Shown: positions 1 through 5,065 of the stretch, piece after piece
Layout of the letters: each line of letters opens with the position of its first letter
Numbering within the stretch: the stretch's first letter is position 1
From: Solirubrobacteraceae bacterium
Lineage (GTDB): Bacteria > Actinomycetota > Thermoleophilia > Solirubrobacterales > Solirubrobacteraceae
Direction: 5' to 3'
NCBI GenBank assembly: GCA_030149625.1
Contig: JASLHP010000238.1
Coordinates: 1 to 9,639 of the forward strand
Length of the DNA stretch: 9,639 nt
Made by a program: the position numbers and the translations under genes
The notes under the pieces: generated by a model
Seen by the model: only the letters and a program-made list of their open reading frames with translations
Databases searched by the model: none
What the model was told of the DNA's origin: nothing

Positions 1-176
1 CCGGCGGTTGTTTCTGAGCCGGCGATCTCGATCGGGTTGTAGAGGAGGTCGCTGAACGCGACGCGCTCGGACTTGTAGCCGCTCGTCGAGACGTTGGCGA
101 GATCGTTGCTGATCGCGTTCAGCTGTTCCTGCTGCGCTTCCATGCCTGCTGCTGCGGAATAGAGACCTTCGAGCAT
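1..176 (-). CDS. Flagellar rod/hook-basal body protein, FlgG/FlgF family (N-terminal fragment)
   Basis: The first 58 codons of a minus-strand gene that continues beyond the left window edge. The protein begins MLEGLYSAAAGMEAQQEQLN and continues with ISNDLANVSTSGYK. This is the N-terminal rod signature (flg_bb_rod, with the conserved N-D-L-A-N-x-x-T-x-G-Y/F-K) of the FlgB/C/F/G/E family. These proteins are secreted through the flagellar type III apparatus and polymerise as the axial rod. The initiating ATG (174-176) fits the canonical start of FlgG proteins; the upstream GGACGGG is only a weak ribosome-binding site. The reading frame stays open upstream, but that part has no family resemblance. 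The gene lies 151 bp downstream of another family member, so the two are probably the paired distal/proximal rod genes seen in many flagellar operons (FlgF+FlgG, or FlhO+FlhP in Bacillus). Which paralogue it is cannot be decided from the fragment. Confidence 0.88.
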   Translation of the reverse strand, partial: MLEGLYSAAAGMEAQQEQLNAISNDLANVSTSGYKSERVAFSDLLYNPIEIAGSETTA

Positions 177-327
177 GAGCCCGTCCAGTGTTGGTGGTCG
201 TCGATGAGCCGGGCTTCCGCGAGGCGGTCCAGCCGGGCTCGGAGCTTTCGACCGGGTGATCGGCCGCTGTCTGGCGGACTTGAGCGCGCGGGAGTGCGCG
301 GCCGTCGGGTGGCGAGCGCCGCGGCCG

Positions 328-1023
328 TCAGGCGTTGGGGTTCATCGAGCCGACCTGCGATGCGGCCTCTTGCAGTGTCTGGCTGATCGCTTGGACCGCT
401 TGCTGTCCCGATTGGAAGCTGCGTAGCGACGTGATCATTTCGATCATCGTTTTGGCGGCGTCGACTCCGGAGCCCTCGAGCGAGCCTTGGCGCACGCTGC
501 CCGTCGGTTTCCCGGACGCTTTGCCCGTGTACAGATTTTCGCCCTGCTTGACGGCGCCTGGCACTTCGAAGACACCGACTGCGCTCGCCGGTACGGTGCC
601 GGTCGCGCTGACCTTGATCTGCGCTCCCTTCGCGCCGAGCACTGGGTCGCCGCTCGCATCCGTGAGCACGCCCTTGGACGACACGGTGAACTGCCCGTCG
701 CGCGTGTAGCGGATGCCGTTGGCTGTCTTGACCGCGAAATAGCCGCTGCCCACGATTGCGAAGTCGAGCGGTTCGCCCGTTTCCTGCAATGTGCCGGCGA
801 GCTTGTTCGTGTACGCCTTGCCGACCGCGACGCCCTCGTCGACGGAGCCGACCGCCGCGCCGCCCTCGGTGTTCGCGAGCAGGATCGAGCCGAAGCTGTG
901 CTGCGAGGTTTCATCGGGCTTGAAGCCAGGCGTCGAGGCGTTGGAGAGGTCATTCGCGAGCTGGTCCTGACGGGCCTGCTCGGCGACCATCCCGCTGGCG
1001 GCGATGTTGAGGCCGATATCCAT
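328..1023 (-). CDS. Flagellar basal-body rod protein, FlgF/FlgG family
   Basis: A complete 231-residue protein. Residues 5-35 carry the flagellar rod N-terminal signature (ANDLSNASTPGFK). Residues 92-112 carry the central motif of FlgF/FlgG/FlgE proteins (GSGYFAV, then Y-T-R-D-G-x-F). Residues 175-228 match the C-terminal helix (GSLEGSGVDAAKTMIEMI, then SLRSFQSGQQAVQ) that packs against the N-terminal helix in the assembled rod. Family members are usually about 240-265 residues, so this is slightly short, with the reduction in the middle region. The ATG at 1021-1023 gives the expected N-terminus, although no strong Shine-Dalgarno sequence precedes it. It starts 42 bp after the sigma factor gene and is probably co-transcribed with it and with the next rod gene. 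FlgF versus FlgG identity is unresolved. Confidence 0.9.
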   Translation of the reverse strand: MDIGLNIAASGMVAEQARQDQLANDLSNASTPGFKPDETSQHSFGSILLANTEGGAAVGSVDEGVAVGKAYTNKLAGTLQETGEPLDFAIVGSGYFAVKTANGIRYTRDGQFTVSSKGVLTDASGDPVLGAKGAQIKVSATGTVPASAVGVFEVPGAVKQGENLYTGKASGKPTGSVRQGSLEGSGVDAAKTMIEMITSLRSFQSGQQAVQAISQTLQEAASQVGSMNPNA

Positions 1024-1065
1024 GCTCAGCCCGGTGGTCGGCCGCCGGCCCGCGACCTTGAGCGA

Positions 1066-1878
1066 TCAGCCGACTGCGCTGAACAGCGGCAGCTCGCTGG
1101 AGAGCTGTTCGTACAGGCGCCGACGCAGCTGCGTGTGGATCTGCGAGACGCGGCTCTCGGAGACGCCGATCCGCGCGCCGATGTCGCGCAGCGTCCAGTC
1201 CTCGACGTACAGCAGCACCGCGATTTCGCGCTCCTGCTTGCTCAGCCGCGCAAAAGCGCGGCGGAAGCGCTGCTTGGCTTCCACGCGTTCGGCTTGCGTG
1301 ACCGGGTCGCAATCCTCGTCGAAGCTCTCGAGCGTGTCGATGCGCTCGATCGTGGCGCTCTCGTCGGAGCGCACGATTCTGTTCAGCGAGCCGACCTCCG
1401 CGAGCGCGACCTGGTCGAGCCGATCGGTGAGCTGTGCCGGGGTCATGCCGACCTCGGCTGCGAGCTCGTCGCGGCTGGGCTGGCGTTCGTGCAGCGCGAG
1501 AAAGCTCTCGCGGGCGCTGTTGATCGTGCGCTCGTCGCGGCGCAGTGAGCGCGGCGCCCAGTCGTGGCGGCGCAGCTCGTCGAGCACGGCGCCCTGCACG
1601 CGCGTCCATGCGTACTGCTCGAGCGTCGCGCCCTTCTCGGGGTCGTAGCGCTCGATCGAGCGGATCAGCGCCTCCAGGCCGCATGACAGGAAGTCCTCGA
1701 CTTCGCATTGGGCCGGCACCTCGCGAACCTTGCGATAGACGATGTAGCGGACCATCGGCATGAACGTGAAGACCAGTCGGTCGCGCAGCTCACGCTCGCC
1801 ACTGCGGTTGTACTCGTGCCACATCGCCAGCACGTCTGCCGCTGGCACCCTGGTTGTGCGCTTGCCGATTATGTTCAT
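1066..1878 (-). CDS. fliA: Flagellar RNA polymerase sigma factor FliA/SigD (sigma-28)
   Basis: A 270-residue sigma-70-family factor of the FliA/SigD/WhiG type, which directs RNA polymerase to late flagellar promoters. Sigma region 2 spans about residues 31-103 and includes the family hallmarks EDFLSCGLEALIRSIERYDP and the A-x-x-R-x-x-G-A-x-x-D-E-L-R-R-x-D-W-x-P-R-S series at about 90-111. Region 3 spans about 112-165. Region 4 (about 205-257) ends in a helix-turn-helix (TLRDIGARIGVSESRVSQIH) that should contact the -35 element. Length is close to B. subtilis SigD. The ATG at 1876-1878 has AGGAG only one base upstream, unusually close, but no better in-frame start is visible and the N-terminus aligns with the family. 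It heads the minus-strand rod operon and diverges from the glycosyltransferase. Sigma-28-type promoters at 4619-4645 and perhaps 6472-6498 suggest that it controls flaG-fliD-fliS. WhiG is the alternative name, but the flagellar setting favours fliA. No anti-sigma factor FlgM is seen here. Confidence 0.93.
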   Translation of the reverse strand: MNIIGKRTTRVPAADVLAMWHEYNRSGERELRDRLVFTFMPMVRYIVYRKVREVPAQCEVEDFLSCGLEALIRSIERYDPEKGATLEQYAWTRVQGAVLDELRRHDWAPRSLRRDERTINSARESFLALHERQPSRDELAAEVGMTPAQLTDRLDQVALAEVGSLNRIVRSDESATIERIDTLESFDEDCDPVTQAERVEAKQRFRRAFARLSKQEREIAVLLYVEDWTLRDIGARIGVSESRVSQIHTQLRRRLYEQLSSELPLFSAVG

Positions 1879-2134
1879 TCTCCTGCTCTGATCTCGAGGG
1901 AACGACGGGATGTGTCGCGCCGCTATCGGCGTCTCGCTCGCGTCCGAGCGTCTGGCCGATGTGTGACCGATTGCGGCGGTCTGACCGGCAGTAGATTCGT
2001 GCCGGCGAGCAGATTCCCTGCCCGGCGATGACGTCAGGCACGCGCGGGCCCATCGCGCGAGCGCGCGAGGCGCACCGCGTCACGCGGCTGTCGCTCAGAT
2101 ATCGCTCTTCACGGTCGATGACCCGGGCCGAGAG
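1879..2134. other. Divergent intergenic region between fliA and the glycosyltransferase gene
   Basis: A 256-bp non-coding region that must hold the promoters of both divergent transcription units. I see no convincing housekeeping promoter. Structures seen are overlapping inverted repeats at 1984-2026, a TGACGTCA palindrome at 2029-2036, and two sigma-28-like -10 octamers lacking a matching -35: GCCGATAG on the minus strand at 1923-1930, and GTCGATGA on the plus strand at 2114-2121. Open frames crossing the region resemble nothing recognisable. Confidence 0.6.
1984..2026 (-). other. Two overlapping, mutually exclusive inverted repeats upstream of fliA
   Basis: Read on the minus strand, GCCGGCA (2006-2000) can pair with TGCCGGT (1990-1984), giving a 7-bp stem with one G-U pair around a 9-base loop. 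Bases within the same GCCGGCA can instead pair with GCCGG (2026-2022) to close a second hairpin. That second hairpin contains an inner GCAG/CTGC stem around a GGAAT loop. The structures lie about 105-150 bases upstream of the fliA start. They are only relevant to RNA if transcription starts further upstream, and no promoter there was recognised. In such GC-rich DNA, short stems arise easily. Confidence 0.25.
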
Positions 2135-4564
2135 ATGACGACCGGCTTGTCAGGATCAGCCACTCGCGACGGCGCCGGGGCAGCGGCCGAGCTGCCCGCG
2201 CTCGCACGTCGGCTGCTAGCCGCCGATGACCTCGACGGCTACCGTCGGCTGTTCGAGAGCGCCGAGTCGATCGGCGAGGAGCACCGCCGCTACTGGGCGC
2301 GCGTGAGCATGATCGAGTGTGGCCTGGAGGCTGCTGCCGGCGCTCACGCCGCGCGTTTGCCGGCGCTCAACATGGCGCTCGCCGCGTGTACCCTCTCGAT
2401 GCTCGAACGCGAGCCCAGCGAGCCGCGGCTGCTCGGTCACGCGGGCACGATCCTGCACGGGCTGTGGAGCGTCGACGCCGCGCAGGCGATGTTCGAGGCC
2501 GCGCTGCGGCTGGATCCGCAGCTGGCAGGCGTCGAGCGTGGCCTCGAGCAGCTCGCCGAGCGAAGAGATCTGATGCGCAGCTCCACGGTGCGCGCGCCGC
2601 TGCGCGCGGCGTTGCCGGCGCTCTCGCGCCGCGCACTCGAGATCGCCGCGCGCGCGCGGCCGGCCGTGGACATGCGGTTGAGCCTGTGCATGATCGTTCG
2701 CGACGAGCAGCAGATGCTCGCGCGCTGCCTGGAGTCGGTCGCGGACGCGGTCGACGAGATCGTGGTCGTCGACACGGGCTCGAGCGACGCGACGATCGAG
2801 ATCGCGCGCTCCTTCGGCGCGCGCGTGATCGAGTACGCGTGGACGGGCTCGTTCGCCGAGGCTCGCAACGTGTCCTTCGACGCGGCGCGCGGGGACTGGG
2901 TGATGTACCTGGATGCCGACGAAATGCTCGTGCGCGAGGATCTGTCGCTGCTGCGCTCGTTGACGGGGCGCACGTGGCGTGAGGCCTTCTACCTCTACCA
3001 GACCCACTACACGGGCGATGAGGAAGACGGCACGGCGGTCACCCACAACGCGTTGCGGGTCTTTCGCAACCGGCCCGAGTATCGCTTCGAGGGGCGCCTG
3101 CACGAGCAGATCGCGCAGTGTCTGCCGGGCTACCTTCCGGAGCGCATCGAGGCGACGGGCATCCGCGTCGAGCACTTCGGCTATGTCAGCGCGGTGCGCG
3201 ACGCGCGCGAGAAGTCGTCTCGCAACATCGAGTTGCTGCGCCTGCAGCAGGCCGAGAGCGAGCCGACGCCGTTCATGCACTTCAACCTCGGCTGCGAGTA
3301 CGCGGCTGTTGGAGACCGCGGCGCCGCGCTCGCCGAGTTCGAGCGCGCATGGTCGCTGTTGGAGCAGAGCCCCAACGGCGACAGCCAAAAGTTCGCGCCG
3401 GCGCTGCTCAACCGGCTCGTGAAGGCGCTGCGGGTCTGCGGCCGGCCGGAGGATGCGCTGGCGCTGTCCGAGCAGGGGCTCGAGCGCTTCCCCGGGTTCA
3501 CGGACCTCGTGCTCGAGCAGGCGCGTGCGGCGATCGCGCTCGCTGACGCGGAGCGCGCGATCGAACTGTGCGAGCGTTGCATCGAGATGGGCGACGCGCC
3601 GCGCCGTTACACCGCGACGGTCGGCTGCGGCTCCTACCTGCCAAGGATTCACCTGGCTGAGCTCCGCCGCGACGCTGGAGAACTGGGGCAGGCGATCGAG
3701 CTGCTCGAGCGTTGCCTGCGCGAGCACCCCGGCTTCGTCGGCTCGGTGCTGCCTTACGCGAGCGCGCTGCTGGCGGATGGGCAGGAGCCCGACGCGGTCG
3801 TCCGCCGGCTCGAGAGCCTGCTCGCGGAGGTGTCGCCCGCCGCTCGCTTCATGCTCGGCGTCGCCCTGTATGAGAGCGGCGCGTCCAGCGCCGGCGAGGC
3901 GCAGTTCAGGATCGTATTGCGCCAGCGACCACACTCGGGACGCGCGCTCGTCGCGCTGGGCGAGACGCTGCTGGCGCAGCGGCGCTACGCCGAGGCCGCC
4001 GCCGAAGTCGCCAAGCTCGAGCCGCACGATCCGCTTGCGAGCGCGGCCGCCCGCACCGAGCTGTTCGCGTGCATCGCCGGCGCCGACCGTCCGCGCACGG
4101 CCAGGGCGCTCGCGCGCGCGCGCGGCGCCGGCATGCCGGACGCCGAGCTCGACCTGTTCCTGGCCTGGTCTGAGCTCGCCGGCTCGGGCCACACGGCGAT
4201 CGGGCTCTCCTCAGGGGCGCTCGCGCCGCTGAAGGTGATGCTCGAGGCGCTGTTGCGGGTGCGGGACTTCGAGGCGTTCGAGGTGCTGTACGGACTGCTC
4301 GAGCGCTGTCCGCTGAGCGAGCGCGAGCGCCACGAGGAGATGGCGGAGATGTATCTGCGGCGCGGGTTCGTATCGGCGGCCGCGGAAGAGTGGATGGCGG
4401 TCTGCCGCCACGCGCCCGACGTACCGGCGCTGCTGGGCCTCGCGCGCGTCGCCGCCGCCGCCGGGATGTCGCGCGAGGCGGGCGAGTTCGCGCAGGCCGT
4501 GCTCGCGCGCGAGCCCGGCAACGTGCTCGCGACGAGCCTGCTGCCGCAGGGCGCGGCGGCGTAG
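2135..4564 (+). CDS. TPR-containing family-2 glycosyltransferase, candidate flagellin glycosyltransferase
   Basis: An 809-residue cytoplasmic protein with no signal peptide or membrane segment. Residues 181-330 form a GT-A glycosyltransferase family 2 domain. It opens with LSLCMIVRDEQQML, has the nucleotide-binding stretch DEIVVVDTGSSDATIE (207-222) and the metal-binding D-x-D in YLDADE (258-263), followed by RLHEQI (321-326). This is the SunS-like GT2 architecture with TPR repeats. An N-terminal helical part (about 20-145) includes one TPR-like repeat, and from about residue 379 to the end the protein is helical with TPR-like repeats (for example HFNLGCEYAAVGDRGAALAEFERA). Such enzymes transfer a sugar from a nucleotide donor to an acceptor, often a protein held by the TPRs. 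Sitting between fliA and flaG suggests flagellin or another axial protein as acceptor, but this is inferred from context only. The start ATG follows GAGAG, a weak ribosome-binding site. Glutamate is almost always GAG, in sharp contrast to fliD downstream. Confidence 0.85.
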   Translation: MTTGLSGSATRDGAGAAAELPALARRLLAADDLDGYRRLFESAESIGEEHRRYWARVSMIECGLEAAAGAHAARLPALNMALAACTLSMLEREPSEPRLLGHAGTILHGLWSVDAAQAMFEAALRLDPQLAGVERGLEQLAERRDLMRSSTVRAPLRAALPALSRRALEIAARARPAVDMRLSLCMIVRDEQQMLARCLESVADAVDEIVVVDTGSSDATIEIARSFGARVIEYAWTGSFAEARNVSFDAARGDWVMYLDADEMLVREDLSLLRSLTGRTWREAFYLYQTHYTGDEEDGTAVTHNALRVFRNRPEYRFEGRLHEQIAQCLPGYLPERIEATGIRVEHFGYVSAVRDAREKSSRNIELLRLQQAESEPTPFMHFNLGCEYAAVGDRGAALAEFERAWSLLEQSPNGDSQKFAPALLNRLVKALRVCGRPEDALALSEQGLERFPGFTDLVLEQARAAIALADAERAIELCERCIEMGDAPRRYTATVGCGSYLPRIHLAELRRDAGELGQAIELLERCLREHPGFVGSVLPYASALLADGQEPDAVVRRLESLLAEVSPAARFMLGVALYESGASSAGEAQFRIVLRQRPHSGRALVALGETLLAQRRYAEAAAEVAKLEPHDPLASAAARTELFACIAGADRPRTARALARARGAGMPDAELDLFLAWSELAGSGHTAIGLSSGALAPLKVMLEALLRVRDFEAFEVLYGLLERCPLSERERHEEMAEMYLRRGFVSAAAEEWMAVCRHAPDVPALLGLARVAAAAGMSREAGEFAQAVLAREPGNVLATSLLPQGAAA

Positions 4565-4618
4565 GAAGGCAGCGCGCGGCGGATGTGCGCAACGCGTATC
4601 GCAGGCGCAGGAGATTCT

Positions 4619-4645
4619 TAAAGTTTCAACGAAGGGCGTCGATGA
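4619..4645 (+). promoter_or_regulatory. Sigma-28 (FliA) promoter of the flaG-fliD operon
   Basis: The -35 element TAAAGTTT (4619-4626) is identical to the enterobacterial sigma-28 consensus. After exactly 11 bases comes the -10 element GTCGATGA (4638-4645), matching GCCGATAA at 6 of 8 positions. Spacing is canonical. A TAAAGTTT octamer is very unlikely by chance in DNA this GC-rich, and the promoter sits 73 bp upstream of flaG, just after the glycosyltransferase gene ends. Transcription should start near 4651-4653, giving a leader of about 67 bases. The cognate sigma factor is encoded in the same window. Confidence 0.82.
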
Positions 4646-4675
4646 CGAAGGTGCACATAAAGCGCGGGGCGGCCC

Positions 4676-4685
4676 ATGGAATGGA
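4676..4685 (+). promoter_or_regulatory. Tandem ATGGA motifs in the flaG leader (possible CsrA sites)
   Basis: Two adjacent ATGGA pentamers (4676-4680 and 4681-4685) match the ANGGA core recognised by the RNA-binding protein CsrA. They lie within the predicted leader, flanked by an imperfect inverted repeat (GGCCCAT and ATGGACC). Their spacing of about 20-27 bases to the AGGGA in the Shine-Dalgarno hairpin would let one CsrA dimer bridge sites. The motif is short, so this rests on clustering and context. Confidence 0.3.
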
Positions 4686-4722
4686 CCGCGTCACTTGTTT
4701 TCAGGGAGAAAACACCATATGA
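4681..4722 (+). other. Possible 13-codon upstream ORF overlapping the flaG start
   Basis: An ATG at 4681 opens a 13-codon frame (MDRVTCFQGENTI) whose TGA stop at 4720-4722 overlaps the flaG ATG (4719-4721) as ATGA. This is the arrangement typical of translational coupling. It lies inside the predicted leader and reads through the Shine-Dalgarno hairpin. The G-rich stretch upstream is a poor ribosome-binding site and the peptide resembles nothing known, so it may be fortuitous. Confidence 0.2.
4696..4714 (+). promoter_or_regulatory. Hairpin presenting the flaG Shine-Dalgarno sequence in its loop (candidate CsrA site)
   Basis: TGTTTTC (4696-4702) and GAAAACA (4708-4714) are perfectly complementary over 7 bp around the pentaloop AGGGA (4703-4707). 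The loop is the core of the flaG Shine-Dalgarno sequence AGGGAG, and the start codon follows 4 bases after the stem. The stem is A/T-rich in an otherwise GC-rich region, so it stands out. AGGGA in a hairpin loop over a ribosome-binding site fits the preferred CsrA target (ANGGA in a loop), through which CsrA blocks translation of flagellin in Bacillus until FliW removes it. The hairpin is seen directly; CsrA control is inferred, and no csrA or fliW gene is in the window. Confidence 0.5.
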
Positions 4723-5060
4723 ACTCGCCGATCATGCCTATCTCGGGTCCGCTGGACCTGGCCGCAGCGACGTCGTCCGCGGACGACGTCAGCGTAATCG
4801 TGTCCGAGCTCGCCGAGAGCGAAGCCACGCACGTGCCTCTGCTCAGCAGGGGGGCGCCACCACCGCAGGTGCTCGAGCAGATAGCCGCCGCCGGCGCGAT
4901 CTATGAACAGCTGCGCGAGCGCGGTCGCCACATGCGTTTCTCCGCGGGCGCGCCGGGCGAGCGAGCGCGGCTGGAGATCCGCGACGACGACGACAACCTC
5001 GTGCGGACGGTGTCGATGACGGACGCCGTTGAGCTCGCCGCCGGAAGGCGACTCCTCTAG
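4719..5060 (+). CDS. flaG: FlaG-family flagellar protein
   Basis: A 113-residue protein whose C-terminal half matches the FlaG family. HMRFSAGAPGERARLEIRDD (about 71-90) corresponds to the conserved beta-hairpin 'hF-x-x-x-x-x-x-R-h-x-V-x-h-x-D', followed by NLVRTVSMTDAVELA at the place of the family's 'evIRqIPpee' ending. The N-terminal half is variable, as usual. FlaG is encoded directly upstream of fliD in many bacteria and influences filament length or assembly; its mechanism is poorly defined. I chose the ATG at 4719-4721 because AGGGAG (4703-4708) lies 10 bases upstream; a TTG start at 4695 would place the ribosome-binding site inside the gene. It is the first gene after the sigma-28 promoter and ends 5 bp before fliD, so the two are surely co-transcribed and probably translationally coupled. 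Confidence 0.78.
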   Translation: MNSPIMPISGPLDLAAATSSADDVSVIVSELAESEATHVPLLSRGAPPPQVLEQIAAAGAIYEQLRERGRHMRFSAGAPGERARLEIRDDDDNLVRTVSMTDAVELAAGRRLL

Positions 5061-5065
5061 CCGCG

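Noticed and set aside
487..1548. Long plus-strand open frame opposite the rod protein and fliA genes.
   Set aside because: It is an antisense shadow created by high GC. Its translation is low-complexity Arg/Ala/Asp-rich and lacks domain features, while the opposite strand encodes clear FlgF/G and FliA proteins.
1923..1930. Sigma-28 promoter autoregulating fliA (GCCGATAG on the minus strand).
   Set aside because: It matches the -10 at 7 of 8, but the position 11 bases upstream (GCTCGGAC) has no resemblance to TAAAGTTT.
2095..2121. Sigma-28 promoter for the glycosyltransferase gene (GTCGATGA at 2114-2121).
   Set aside because: The -10 equals that of the flaG promoter, but the correctly spaced -35 (TCAGATAT) matches only 4 of 8. 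The same octamer also occurs at 200-207 and inside flaG at 5012-5019, so alone it is not specific.
1879..2134. c-di-GMP or other known riboswitch in the fliA leader.
   Set aside because: The conserved bases of the c-di-GMP-I and -II aptamers, as I know them, are not recognisable on either strand.
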